A stretch of DNA of 49,690 nt from Bacteroidaceae bacterium (lineage in GTDB: Bacteria; Bacteroidota; Bacteroidia; Bacteroidales; Bacteroidaceae). Location: assembly GCA_024697945.1 (NCBI GenBank), contig JAILRU010000002.1:1-49690 (forward strand). The letters are read 5' to 3'. Below the pieces are notes generated by a model. It ran no database searches. It worked only from the letters and a program-made list of their open reading frames with translations, and had not been told where the DNA came from. Below, piece by piece: positions 1 to 8,103 of the stretch (positions are counted from its first letter, which is position 1; each line of letters begins with the position of its first letter). Position numbers and translations under genes: made by a program.

Positions 1-1
1 T

Positions 2-205
2 GCGGAAAGCGGCGCTACTATCTACTACACTACTGACGGCTCGACACCGACCAGTGCCAGCACTCAGTACAGCAGCGCCATCACCCTGAGTAATACGACT
101 ACCGTGAAGGCTGTGGCCGTCAAGAACGGTGTGACCAGCACAGTGGCTTCTCAGACCTTCACGAAGTCCGACAATGGCGGTGGAGGCAATGGTGACGCTG
201 ACTAA
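2..205 (+). CDS. C-terminal fragment of a protein with a chitobiase/FN3-like repeat domain
   Basis: This is the last 67 codons of a gene that begins left of the window. The visible protein opens with ESGATIYYTTDGSTPT, typical of the beta-sandwich repeat found at the C-terminus of chitobiases and many secreted Bacteroidetes proteins (CHB_HEX_C_1 / Fn3-associated family), and continues with TTTVKAVAVKNG. It ends in a low-complexity tail GGGGNGDAD. These domains usually sit on extracellular or cell-surface proteins as linkers or carbohydrate-associated modules. The catalytic or main part is not visible, so the function of the whole protein cannot be stated. A hairpin with a T run follows about 50 bp after the stop. 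Confidence 0.75.
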   Translation, partial: AESGATIYYTTDGSTPTSASTQYSSAITLSNTTTVKAVAVKNGVTSTVASQTFTKSDNGGGGNGDAD

Positions 206-254
206 GATGTAAGCGGTGTCTGAGGGATGATGTGATGAGGGCTGATGCTTGACG

Positions 255-277
255 AGGGGCAGGTGTCAGCCCCTTTT
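255..277 (+). terminator. Intrinsic terminator after the partial CDS
   Basis: AGGGGC (255-260) pairs with GCCCCT (269-274) across an 8-nt loop and is followed by TTTT. It lies 50 bp after the stop of the partial gene and probably ends its transcript. Confidence 0.6.
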
Positions 278-286
278 CGTTTGGAT

Positions 287-375
287 AAATCCCCAAAACT
301 CAAAAAAATATTGAAAAATGGGGAAATATAGACCCAATAAATCCCCAAAACTAAGGAAAACATTAAGAAATGGGG
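287..375. repeat. Two 37-bp direct repeats with CCCC...GGGG dyads
   Basis: Two copies (287-323 and 339-375) begin AAATCCCCAAAACT and end in GGGG, with a 52-bp period. Each copy can fold through its CCCC and GGGG ends. They lie just downstream of the first AAA ATPase gene. The function is unknown. Confidence 0.6.
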
Positions 376-391
376 GCTGAAGGCGGAAGGA

Positions 392-405
392 TTAAGCGCT
401 ACGCT
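392..405 (+). repeat. 14-bp direct repeat, copy 1 (flanks the ATPase gene)
   Basis: TTAAGCGCTACGCT is found here, 17 bp beyond the 3' end of the ATPase gene, and again at 1762-1775 upstream of the same gene. The two copies bracket about 1.36 kb holding that one gene. Confidence 0.6.
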
Positions 406-421
406 GTATGTTTAGAGTGTT

Positions 422-1558
422 TCATAATCCTTCTTTCCACAATAAACGGAAGAATTCCAACACGTAGAGGCACTCGATATTGCCTATCCTGCGACTGAAA
501 ACATCTAAAGATACCACCATTAGACGACTCTCCGGATGTTCTTCGGAAAAGATTTTCAAGTTTTTCAAATGCTTGTTCTGAATTTCTTCGGCTGACTTGA
601 TTTCTATAGCCACGCGAGCATTACCAATGATTGCATCAACTTCAATGCCTGTGTAGGTTCGCCAATAGGAAAGGGTCTCATCACTGTGGGTATAATGGAG
701 ATAAGCGACCAACTCTTGAATAACCAGATGTTCAAATGCATGGCCGTAGTCAGTCGTTCCACGAACAAGTTCCTTGCGATGAAGAAGATGATTGGCAACG
801 CCAATGTCAAAATAGTAGAAACGGGGAGCCTGTACTAGGCGACGTTTCATAACCTTGGTATAGGCAGGAATGCGATAGCCGATAAGGGTGTCTACAAGGA
901 TGTCAAAATAGGCACTTACCGTCGTGGCATGAACGCCACAATCTTGGGCTATATTGTTGTTGTTTATAATCTCGCCATCAGTGAGTGCTGCCACTTCAAG
1001 GAAACGATGAAAGGCATCGAGATTGCGGACAAGTGCCTCTTCCTTTATCTCTTCTTTTAGGTAGATATCAATATATCCCGACAGGAGACGATGAGGATTT
1101 TTTGCAAGATAATGCGAGGGAATCATGCCATAGGTGACAGCACGGTCGATGTTGAAGTTTGGAATCTCGGCACTGACCAAAGGATAGAGATATACAGGAA
1201 GGGCGCGGCCGCCCAAGGTGTTGTGCCCTTTGCGCTTCAATTTACGGGCACTGGAGCCGCAGAGAATGAAAACGAGTTGACGCTCAACAATAAGACGATG
1301 AACTTCATTGAGGAGTTCAGGCACCTCCGGAATCTCATCAATAATAACTAATGTCCCGGCAACTTTGTCTTTTAATGTTTCGTACAAAAGGACTGGACGA
1401 CGACGCAGCCTCTCTTTAACATTGGTGTCCAACAAGTCATAAAAGATGGCATCAGGAAACTGCTGGTGCAGAATTGTCGTTTTGCCTGTCTGGCGACCTC
1501 CAAAAAGGAAAATACTGCTTTCAATCTCGTCTTGTAACTTGAATATACGGCTTAACAT
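422..1558 (-). CDS. AAA_14/DUF4143-type P-loop ATPase
   Basis: A 378-residue cytoplasmic ATPase of the family common in Bacteroidales (AAA_14 N-terminal, DUF4143 C-terminal). The Walker A motif GGRQTGKTT is near residues 20-28, and a Walker B-like LVIIDEIPEVPEL is near residues 70-82. A sensor-like FILCGSSARKLKR follows. The C-terminal half carries the winged-helix and restriction-nuclease-like segment typical of DUF4143, including EVDAIIGNARVAIEIKSA, a D/E...E-K pattern resembling a PD-(D/E)XK core. The biological role of these proteins is not established. The gene is monocistronic, has its own promoter at 1642-1672, and is bracketed by 14-bp repeats. Family assignment is confident; function is not. 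Confidence 0.85.
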   Translation of the reverse strand: MLSRIFKLQDEIESSIFLFGGRQTGKTTILHQQFPDAIFYDLLDTNVKERLRRRPVLLYETLKDKVAGTLVIIDEIPEVPELLNEVHRLIVERQLVFILCGSSARKLKRKGHNTLGGRALPVYLYPLVSAEIPNFNIDRAVTYGMIPSHYLAKNPHRLLSGYIDIYLKEEIKEEALVRNLDAFHRFLEVAALTDGEIINNNNIAQDCGVHATTVSAYFDILVDTLIGYRIPAYTKVMKRRLVQAPRFYYFDIGVANHLLHRKELVRGTTDYGHAFEHLVIQELVAYLHYTHSDETLSYWRTYTGIEVDAIIGNARVAIEIKSAEEIQNKHLKNLKIFSEEHPESRLMVVSLDVFSRRIGNIECLYVLEFFRLLWKEGL

Positions 1559-1641
1559 GTCATTGTGCTTTTAATTGTTTTACACTGGATTTTCCTTTAA
1601 AATATTGGATACAATCCACGATTTTGATTGAATATCGTGTG

Positions 1642-1672
1642 CAAAGATAGTTTTTTTTTAGAATACTTGCAA
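1642..1672 (-). promoter_or_regulatory. Promoter of the first AAA ATPase gene
   Basis: On the minus strand, TATCTTTG (1642-1649) matches the Bacteroidetes -7 element TAnnTTTG. TTGC at 1669-1672 lies 19 bp upstream, as a near-consensus -33 element. The start codon is about 80 bp downstream. Confidence 0.75.
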
Positions 1673-1761
1673 CTATTTCGGTACATTTTCAGAGATAAAT
1701 TGCCTGTTGAAGCTAAACATCCGACCCACTTTTAGGTATTCTCAAAATAAGTCCGTACCTT

Positions 1762-1775
1762 TTAAGCGCTACGCT
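1762..1775 (+). repeat. 14-bp direct repeat, copy 2
   Basis: Second copy of TTAAGCGCTACGCT, identical to 392-405, upstream of the ATPase gene promoter and 37 bp beyond the 3' end of the next ATPase gene. Confidence 0.6.
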
Positions 1776-1811
1776 AAATGGATGATGGAAGATGGCTAAG
1801 TTTAACGAAGG

Positions 1812-3017
1812 CTAGTACAGGAAGCCAAAGAGCCAAAGGGGGATGCGACTGCCGTGACCTACCTCGGTATCATCAACGCCCAGAAAACTATCAGGCTCGT
1901 CCTTAATCTGATTGAAAGTCTTGCGACGGCCTCCTATCTCGAAGAGATATTTATCGTTGACATAGAAGTCGCCTTTCTTGGGGTATTTGACTTCGTTGCT
2001 GACGATGAGCTGAGAGTAGAAGAAGGTTTCGCGCTCGTTGCCCTTCTCGACGCGGGGACAGAGGGCGTGCATGAGGTTGGGATTGCCGAGGAAGATTTTG
2101 TTGGGCTTATTGAAGTACTTATAGTTCTTGGGCTTGGAAGTAAGGAGACCGAGTATCTGGGCCTTGTCAAGGGCATAGAGCATGCGGAGACCAAGCTCGT
2201 TGTTGGTGGCGAGGGCTGCCCAAAGGTCGGACATGTTGGGCTGGAAGGGTACGCGTTCGGAAATAATCATGAGGAGACGCTTGACTTTCTGGATGGTCTC
2301 GAAAGTGACGTTCTCGACAGCGGGAAGGTCATCGTCAATAACGACCCGGACGGTCTCGCGGAGTCGGAGAAGGAAGTCTTCGACGCTTTCTCTGTAAAAG
2401 GGGTAGCAGCCGTGTTCTAGGTAGGCCTCGAAGAGGGGAGCGACCTTTATCTGACGGGTTATCTGCATGGCGTAGCGTACGTGGTTTTCCAGGATATCGT
2501 CAAAAGTGAGGGCATCGAAATGGAGCACGTCTTCTAATACAAGAAACTCACGGAAGGACATGGGATAGAGGGTGTAAGTGGTTTGACGACGCGAGAGATC
2601 GGCCTTGGCATTATCCATAATGAGGAGTGATAAGCTAGTGAAAACAATGCTCATGTCGGGATAGTTGTCGTAAATGTTTTTTAGGTTGACCGACCACTGG
2701 GGGTAACGGTGCACCTCGTCGAGGTAGAGACGCATAATGCCATGCTGGTAGGCCCAGTCGACAAGATCCATGAGGGGATGTGTGGCGAACCAGAGGTCAT
2801 CAAGCGAGGCATAGAGGGTCTGGTCGACATCCTGGTAGGTTTCGAGGATATTCTGAAGGAGCATGGTGGTCTTGCCTGCGCCTCGGGGTCCTTTGATGCC
2901 TATGAAGCGTGACTTCCAATTGATTTGGGAATAGAGGTAGCGCTTGAAGCGGAGATTAATCTTGGAGAGTTTGCGATGGTAGTTGTCGAAGAGGGGTTGT
3001 AATTCAATGAGTTCCAT
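1812..3017 (-). CDS. AAA_14-type P-loop ATPase (second, diverged)
   Basis: A 401-residue ATPase starting MELIELQPLF. The Walker A motif GPRGAGKTTM is followed by the Walker B-like RLYLDEVHRYPQW and a sensor segment SIVFTSLSLLI, the usual AAA_14 layout. The C-terminal half is less conserved and includes VKYPKKGDFYV, comparable to the nuclease-like domain of such ATPases. The reading frame stays open upstream to a GTG at 3083. That extension runs through the -7 box at 3056-3063, so the ATG at 3017 is chosen. It is only distantly similar to its neighbour at 422-1558. Function is unknown beyond ATP binding. Confidence 0.82.
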   Translation of the reverse strand: MELIELQPLFDNYHRKLSKINLRFKRYLYSQINWKSRFIGIKGPRGAGKTTMLLQNILETYQDVDQTLYASLDDLWFATHPLMDLVDWAYQHGIMRLYLDEVHRYPQWSVNLKNIYDNYPDMSIVFTSLSLLIMDNAKADLSRRQTTYTLYPMSFREFLVLEDVLHFDALTFDDILENHVRYAMQITRQIKVAPLFEAYLEHGCYPFYRESVEDFLLRLRETVRVVIDDDLPAVENVTFETIQKVKRLLMIISERVPFQPNMSDLWAALATNNELGLRMLYALDKAQILGLLTSKPKNYKYFNKPNKIFLGNPNLMHALCPRVEKGNERETFFYSQLIVSNEVKYPKKGDFYVNDKYLFEIGGRRKTFNQIKDEPDSFLGVDDTEVGHGSRIPLWLFGFLY

Positions 3018-3055
3018 ATCTACAGGGTTTAAATATGTCGATTTCGCATTTTTTG

Positions 3056-3086
3056 CAAAGATACAACTAATATTTGAAGCCACAAA
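3056..3086 (-). promoter_or_regulatory. Consensus promoter of the second AAA ATPase gene
   Basis: TTTG (3083-3086) and TATCTTTG (3056-3063) are separated by exactly 19 bp on the minus strand. This is a perfect Bacteroidetes promoter and fixes the translation start at 3017. Confidence 0.85.
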
Positions 3087-3219
3087 GAAAAAGTTGATTT
3101 TTGTGGTTGGAAATGCAAAAAAGCGACGATTTTTACAGTTTGAGAGTAAAAAAGTTTGTTTTACAAGGGAAAATAAATGATGTATAAATCATAATTTTTT
3201 GCAATTTACTGGATGATTA

Positions 3220-3250
3220 TTGGTAGTTAGAAAAAATATTCCTAACTTTG
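3220..3250 (+). promoter_or_regulatory. Promoter of the purU-thrB-thrC operon
   Basis: TAACTTTG at 3243-3250 fits the -7 consensus. TTGG at 3220-3223, 19 bp upstream, is a weak -33 element. The purU ATG follows after a leader of about 55 nt. Confidence 0.7.
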
Positions 3251-3312
3251 CAGACGGAAACGATAACGAAAGCGAAAAGCTTGCCGTATTGTATTAGTGA
3301 AATAGACATTTT

Positions 3313-4185
3313 ATGAATAAACCATATACAACTGCTATTCTACTTCTGCATTGCCCTGACCAACAGGGCATTATTTCAGAGGTTACAAAGTTTATTACTG
3401 ACAACAAGGGGAACATCGTTTATCTGGATCAATACGTTGATAAGGTAGATGGTATGTTCTTCATGCGCATCGAATGGGAATTGGAGGGATTCTTGATTCC
3501 ACGAGAAAAGCTATACGACTATATTACCACGCTGTATTCACAGCGCTATCAGATGAAGTTTAGCCTATACTACAGTGACAAACGACCCCGCATGGCGATA
3601 TTCGTTAGTAAGATGAGCCACTGCCTGTATGATATGTTGGCACGATGGAAGGCGGGCGAGTTTAACTGTGACATTCCCTGTATCATTTCGAACCATGAAG
3701 ATCTGAGATATGTTGCCAATCAGTTTGGGATTCCTTACTATGTGTGGAGCATTAAGCCGGACCACTCGAACAAGGCTGAGGTCGAAGCGGCTGAGATGGA
3801 GCTGCTGAGGAAGGAGGATGTTTCGTTCATCGTGTTGGCCCGTTACATGCAAATCATCAGTGATGAAATGATAGCGGCCTTCCCGCACCACATCATCAAC
3901 ATCCATCATTCGTTCCTGCCTGCTTTTGTGGGAGCCAAGCCTTATCATCAGGCTTATGAAAGAGGTGTGAAGATTATCGGTGCTACAAGCCATTATGTGA
4001 CGGCAGAACTCGATGCCGGTCCTATCATTGAGCAGGATGTGGCAAGGATAACCCACAAGGATACTCCGGAAAGCTTGGTCCTGAAGGGTAAAGACCTGGA
4101 AAAGATTGTTCTTTCCCGCGCTGTTTCAAAACATATCGAACGTAAGATATTAACTTACAAAAATAAGACAGTCATTTTTAGTTAA
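3313..4185 (+). CDS. purU: Formyltetrahydrofolate deformylase
   Basis: PurU hydrolyses 10-formyl-tetrahydrofolate to formate and tetrahydrofolate, balancing one-carbon pools. The 290-residue length is normal. An N-terminal ACT domain (about residues 6-85, starting AILLLHCPDQQGIIS) is followed by a formyl transferase domain. The catalytic triad is visible: N196 and H198 in NIHHSFLP and D234 in AELDAGPII. It is first in an apparent operon with thrB and thrC, 13 bp upstream of thrB. Linking one-carbon metabolism with threonine synthesis is plausible through glycine and serine, but that is inference. The cytoplasmic location follows from the lack of a signal sequence. Confidence 0.95.
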   Translation: MNKPYTTAILLLHCPDQQGIISEVTKFITDNKGNIVYLDQYVDKVDGMFFMRIEWELEGFLIPREKLYDYITTLYSQRYQMKFSLYYSDKRPRMAIFVSKMSHCLYDMLARWKAGEFNCDIPCIISNHEDLRYVANQFGIPYYVWSIKPDHSNKAEVEAAEMELLRKEDVSFIVLARYMQIISDEMIAAFPHHIINIHHSFLPAFVGAKPYHQAYERGVKIIGATSHYVTAELDAGPIIEQDVARITHKDTPESLVLKGKDLEKIVLSRAVSKHIERKILTYKNKTVIFS

Positions 4186-4198
4186 AGCATACAAGACT

Positions 4199-5125
4199 AT
4201 GAAAAAAGTGAGAGTGTTCGCACCGGCTTCCATAGCCAATATGGGGTGCGGTTTTGATGTAATGGGTTTGGCGTTGGATGAGGTAGGAGATATATTGGAA
4301 ATGACCGCAACAGAAGGAGAAGGGATTACCATCACAAACAAGACGAATGTGCCTCTTCCTGAAGATATTGAAGATAATGTTATCACTCCTGTCATTAGGA
4401 AATTCTTTGAGATGACGGGTCTCTCTGGACATATTGATGTAACAGTTTGTCAGAAGATTTATCCAGGCTCTGGTATTGGTTCCAGTGCTGCTTCCAGTGC
4501 AGCTGCTGCATATGGTATGAACGAGCTTTATGACTGCCCGCTCTCTGACGAAGAGATGGTAATCTGTGCAATGGAAGGTGAGAATCTGGCAAGTGGCGGT
4601 TACCATGCAGATAATGCGGCTCCAGCTCTGATGGGAGGAATTATTCTCATTAGAGGATACGAACCGCTTGACATTATTCAGTTACCAATTCCTGGCAACT
4701 TCTATTGTGCGGTAGTTCATCCGGAGATTTTAGTTTCAACCAAGAAAGCCCGAAGTATTCTGCCTAAGGCTGTACCTATGCATGATGCAATCAGTCAGTG
4801 GGGGAATGTTGGTGGTTTGATAGCAGGACTTTATTCCGGTAATATTGGCCTTGTAGGACGTGCCATGAAGGACTCTGTTGCAGAACCATACCGCAAGCAA
4901 TTCATACCCGGATTTGATGAGCTGAGGGAAAAGATACTTGGGGCAGGATCTATGGCAATGAATATTTCAGGTTCAGGACCATCTGTGTTCTCACTGTCAG
5001 ATAATAGAGAGATTGCCAATAAGGCAAAAGAGATAATGAAGGAACACTTTACCTCTGAAGGCATCGGTTGTGATGTATATGTGGTGAAGGTAACGAATAA
5101 GGGGGCAAAATTACTCGCTCAATGA
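4199..5125 (+). CDS. thrB: Homoserine kinase
   Basis: A GHMP-family kinase that phosphorylates homoserine to O-phosphohomoserine, the substrate of threonine synthase. The ATP-binding GHMP motif PGSGIGSSAASS spans residues 89-100. The N-terminal VFAPASIANMGCGFDVMG and the C-terminal GAGSMAMNISGSGPSVFSL are typical of ThrB. At 308 residues it has full length. Its stop overlaps the thrC start by four bases (ATGA), so the two are translationally coupled. From memory, many Bacteroidales carry an ApgM-like enzyme instead of a GHMP ThrB at this step, so this arrangement is worth noting. Confidence 0.95.
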   Translation: MKKVRVFAPASIANMGCGFDVMGLALDEVGDILEMTATEGEGITITNKTNVPLPEDIEDNVITPVIRKFFEMTGLSGHIDVTVCQKIYPGSGIGSSAASSAAAAYGMNELYDCPLSDEEMVICAMEGENLASGGYHADNAAPALMGGIILIRGYEPLDIIQLPIPGNFYCAVVHPEILVSTKKARSILPKAVPMHDAISQWGNVGGLIAGLYSGNIGLVGRAMKDSVAEPYRKQFIPGFDELREKILGAGSMAMNISGSGPSVFSLSDNREIANKAKEIMKEHFTSEGIGCDVYVVKVTNKGAKLLAQ

Positions 5126-6417
5126 TATATTATAGTACAAACGGCAAAGCCCCAAAGGCAGATTTGCGTAAAGCTGTGGTGAAGGGATTGGCAGAGGACA
5201 AGGGCCTTTATATGCCTGAAAGAATCCAGAGATTATCTGATGAATTCTTCCAGACAATGGGTGCTCGTTCATTTGTGGATAATGCAGTTGAAGTGGCCAA
5301 AGCCTATTGGGGTGAAGACATTCCCTCTGCAGAGTTGAGAAAAATTGTTGAAGAGACGCTGGCTTTTGATTGCCCTATTCACGAAGTGGAACCGGGCATC
5401 TATGCCTTGGAACTCTTCTACGGGCCCACATTGGCATTCAAAGATGTTGGAGCTCGCTTTTTGGCAAGACTCCTCAGGTATTTTACAAATGGAGAAGGAA
5501 ATATCAATGTATTGGTGGCCACTTCCGGTGATACGGGAAGTGCTGTAGCCAACGGTTTTCTTGGAGTTGAAGGAATACACGTTTATGTTCTCTATCCTAA
5601 AGGAAAAGTTAGCCCTATTCAAGAATGTCAGTTCACAACGCTTGGAAAGAACATAACCGCTCTTGAGATAGATGGCGTATTCGATGACTGTCAAGCATTG
5701 GTAAAAGCGGCTTTCATGGATGCTGACCTCAATGCCAAAATGAAGTTAACCTCTGCCAACAGCATTAATGTGGCCAGGTTCCTGCCGCAGTCTTTCTATT
5801 ACTTCTGGGCATACGCTCAATTGCAGAAGATAGGAAAAGCGGACAATGTGGTTTGCTGTGTCCCAAGTGGTAATTTTGGAAACATCTGTTCTGCACTGTT
5901 TGGTAAACGTATGGGACTTCCCATTAAACGCTTTATAGCCGCAAATAATGCAAACAGTGTATTTTATGAATTTTTACAGACAGGTGAGTACACCCCCCGT
6001 CCTTCCATACAGACCATAGCCAATGCAATGGATGTGGGAGATCCCAGTAACTTCGTGCGCATTTGGGATTTGTACGGACATAATGCTGAGGCTATTAGAA
6101 AGGACATATCTGGAGCTACATACAGTGATGCTCAAATAGCAGAAACCATCAAAGATTGCTATAAGCGTACTGGTTACTTGCTTGACCCTCATGGAGCTTG
6201 TGGTTATAGAGCTTTGAAAGAAGGCTTGAAACCTGAAGAAGTTGGATTCTTCTGCGAGACTGCTCATCCTGCTAAATTTAAGGATACTGTGGAGCGTATT
6301 ATTGAAGAACCTATCTCTATACCTGAACACCTGGCTGCGTTTATGAAGGGCACGAAGCAGTCAGTAGGACTAAGTAAAAACTATTATGACTTCAAGGCTT
6401 TCTTGATGAATGCATAA
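5122..6417 (+). CDS. thrC: Threonine synthase
   Basis: A PLP-dependent enzyme converting O-phosphohomoserine to threonine. The cofactor lysine is K107 in GPTLAFKDVG. The phosphate-binding and substrate segments VATSGDTGSAVANGF and KLTSANSINVARFLPQ are present. The 431 residues match the long (E. coli-type) ThrC class. It overlaps thrB by four bases and ends the purU-thrB-thrC operon. A short aspartokinase-like remnant begins four bases after its stop, suggesting that the operon once continued. Confidence 0.96.
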   Translation: MIYYSTNGKAPKADLRKAVVKGLAEDKGLYMPERIQRLSDEFFQTMGARSFVDNAVEVAKAYWGEDIPSAELRKIVEETLAFDCPIHEVEPGIYALELFYGPTLAFKDVGARFLARLLRYFTNGEGNINVLVATSGDTGSAVANGFLGVEGIHVYVLYPKGKVSPIQECQFTTLGKNITALEIDGVFDDCQALVKAAFMDADLNAKMKLTSANSINVARFLPQSFYYFWAYAQLQKIGKADNVVCCVPSGNFGNICSALFGKRMGLPIKRFIAANNANSVFYEFLQTGEYTPRPSIQTIANAMDVGDPSNFVRIWDLYGHNAEAIRKDISGATYSDAQIAETIKDCYKRTGYLLDPHGACGYRALKEGLKPEEVGFFCETAHPAKFKDTVERIIEEPISIPEHLAAFMKGTKQSVGLSKNYYDFKAFLMNA

Positions 6418-6421
6418 TAAT

Positions 6422-6514
6422 ATGGAAGTACAAAAATTTGGCGGTAATTCCGATGGTGATGCAGTGCAGATTGCTGAATATCTCATTGAGAATGATCCCG
6501 AATTTAAGAAATGA
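6422..6514 (+). pseudogene. Aspartokinase N-terminal remnant (30 codons)
   Basis: Four bases after the thrC stop, a short frame begins MEVQKFGGNSDGDAVQIAEY and stops after 30 codons. The start matches the highly conserved aspartokinase N-terminus (M-x-V-x-KFGG-T/S-S), and the following helix (AEYLIENDPEFKK) also fits. No continuation was found in other frames before the nagB promoter. The simplest reading is the stump of a deleted aspartokinase gene of the thr operon. A functional micropeptide is possible but unsupported. The motif residue after KFGG is N instead of the usual T/S. Confidence 0.6.
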
Positions 6515-6658
6515 TAAGGCGAATATTCTAAGGGGTATGGGCATATTGCTCTTTTGTGTTTGTGCCGAGATGGGCTGATGTAGCACCTGCATTTGACAAA
6601 ATGTTGCTTTTCTGACATTTTTTCATCCATTTACTGCTGTATTTATACAAAAAAACTG

Positions 6659-6666
6659 TAATTTTG
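6659..6666 (+). promoter_or_regulatory. -7 element upstream of nagB
   Basis: TAATTTTG fits TAnnTTTG about 58 bp before the nagB ATG. No good -33 element is visible at the expected distance. Confidence 0.6.
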
Positions 6667-6724
6667 CAGGCGGATAACACAAGTAATATTCATTTTTAGT
6701 AATTTATTAAACACTTAAAAAGCT

Positions 6725-7516
6725 ATGAGAGTAATTATCGAACCTGACTATGAGAACCTGAGCCGTTGGGCTGCTGAATACGTTGCTGCCAAGATTAACG
6801 CTGCACAGCCGACACCCGATAAGCCTTTCAAACTGGGTTGCCCCACGGGTTCCTCTCCCCTCGGCCTCTACAAGCATCTGGTAGAGATGAACAAGGCTGG
6901 CAAGGTTTCATTCAAGAACGTCATAACCTTTAACATGGACGAGTACGTCGGACTGCCTGAAGAGCACCCCGAAAGCTACCACTCCTTCATGTGGACCAAT
7001 TTCTTCTCGCATATCGACATCAAGAAGGAGAATGTACACATCCTGAACGGCAACGCCCCTGACCTCGAGGCTGAGTGTGCTCAGTACGAGGCTGCCATCA
7101 AGGCTGCCGGTGGCATTGACCTGTTTATGGGCGGTATAGGTCCCGATGGTCATATCGCTTTCAACGAGCCTTTCAGTTCGCTGCAGAGCCGTACTCGCGT
7201 GAAGAGCCTGACCACCGACACTATCATCGCCAACAGCCGCTTCTTCGACAACGATGTGAACAAAGTGCCCAAGACAGCCCTGACCGTAGGTGTAGGTACT
7301 GTGATGGACGCCAAGGAAGTGCTCATCGTTGCCAACGGTCATAATAAGGCTCGTGCCCTGGCACATGCTATCGAATTTGGCGTCAGTCAAGAATGGACCA
7401 TCAGTGCCCTGCAGATGCACCCGCACGCCATCATCGTCTGTGACGAGGCAGCTACCGACGAGCTGAAACACGGCACGTATAAGTACTTCAAGGATATCGA
7501 AAAAAATAATCTTTAA
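6725..7516 (+). CDS. nagB: Glucosamine-6-phosphate deaminase
   Basis: NagB converts glucosamine-6-phosphate to fructose-6-phosphate and ammonia, linking amino-sugar catabolism to glycolysis. The 263-residue protein has the E. coli catalytic residues at the same numbers: D72 in TFNMDEYVG, and D141, H143 and E148 in [12 protein letters not shown] phosphate-binding [10 protein letters not shown] lies near residue 40. It is cytoplasmic and full length. It is followed after 18 bp by a small membrane protein, probably on the same transcript. Confidence 0.96.
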   Translation: MRVIIEPDYENLSRWAAEYVAAKINAAQPTPDKPFKLGCPTGSSPLGLYKHLVEMNKAGKVSFKNVITFNMDEYVGLPEEHPESYHSFMWTNFFSHIDIKKENVHILNGNAPDLEAECAQYEAAIKAAGGIDLFMGGIGPDGHIAFNEPFSSLQSRTRVKSLTTDTIIANSRFFDNDVNKVPKTALTVGVGTVMDAKEVLIVANGHNKARALAHAIEFGVSQEWTISALQMHPHAIIVCDEAATDELKHGTYKYFKDIEKNNL

Positions 7517-7534
7517 CTAAAAACAACTAAAACT

Positions 7535-7774
7535 ATGCAAGGACTCATCATTGGTATCGTAACCGGCATTCTGGCTGGTTTCATCGCAAGTAAGCTGCAG
7601 AGCGGCACAGGTAAAGGATTGCTCCTCGACCTCTTCCTGGGTATCATTGGCGGTATGTTCGGAGGCTGGCTCTTTGGCCTTCTCGGCATCGCCATCACAG
7701 ATTGGCTTGGAGAGCTGATTTGTGCAGTTGTTGGCGCAGTCATCATCCTCTGGATTGTTTCGAAGCTGAAGTAG
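7535..7774 (+). CDS. GlsB/YeaQ/YmgE family small membrane protein
   Basis: A 79-residue, glycine-rich integral membrane protein with three hydrophobic segments: residues 2-20, about 30-52, and about 55-76. The pattern ILAGFIASKL and GIIGGMFGGWLFGLLGI matches the transglycosylase-associated/GlsB family. In other bacteria this family is linked with general or envelope stress; the biochemical role is unknown. It lies 18 bp after nagB and probably shares its transcript. Confidence 0.88.
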   Translation: MQGLIIGIVTGILAGFIASKLQSGTGKGLLLDLFLGIIGGMFGGWLFGLLGIAITDWLGELICAVVGAVIILWIVSKLK

Positions 7775-7839
7775 AGGTTACGAAGACATCCTTCGTTGAG
7801 CTACTTTTCGCTCGAAAATAAAAATAAATGCAGATTTAT

Positions 7840-7870
7840 TTTGTATTTTACTCACTTTGTCGTACCTTTG
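7840..7870 (+). promoter_or_regulatory. Consensus promoter of tRNA-His
   Basis: TTTG (7840-7843), a 19-bp spacer, and TACCTTTG (7863-7870) form a perfect Bacteroidetes promoter about 85 bp before the mature tRNA, implying a 5' leader removed by RNase P. Confidence 0.85.
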
Positions 7871-7954
7871 CACCGCAAAAAGCAAAAAACAGAGTTAAAG
7901 GAGTAGTTTTAAGCTATTAAACTCCCAAACTTTTTAACTTTCTTTTTGCGACAT

Positions 7955-8029
7955 GGTGCCTATAGTTCAGTTGGTTAGAGCGTCAGATTGTGGTTCTGAA
8001 TGTCGTCGGTTCGAGTCCGACTAGGCACC
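7955..8029 (+). tRNA. tRNA-His (anticodon GTG)
   Basis: A full cloverleaf is visible. The acceptor GTGCCTA (7956-7962) pairs with TAGGCAC (8022-8028), and the anticodon loop contains GTG in TTGTGGT. A T arm with GTTCGAGTC is present. An extra G at 7955 opposite C8029 gives the G-1:C73 pair that identifies histidine tRNAs. CCA is not encoded. The gene stands alone, with its own promoter and terminator. Confidence 0.95.
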
Positions 8030-8049
8030 CGCCCAAAAACAAAACTAAT

Positions 8050-8086
8050 GAGGGTGTGTCAAAATAATTTGGCACACCCTCTTTTC
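8050..8086 (+). terminator. Intrinsic terminator of tRNA-His
   Basis: GAGGGTGTG (8050-8058) pairs with CACACCCTC (8073-8081), extended inward by CAAA/TTTG, and is followed by TTTTCTT. The strong stem may also slow transcription arriving from glyA on the other strand. Confidence 0.85.
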
Positions 8087-8103
8087 TTATATGTATTGGT
8101 TCT

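Noticed and set aside
3018..3083. Upstream GTG start for the second AAA ATPase
   Set aside because: The segment contains the -33 and -7 promoter boxes, so it lies upstream of the transcript start.
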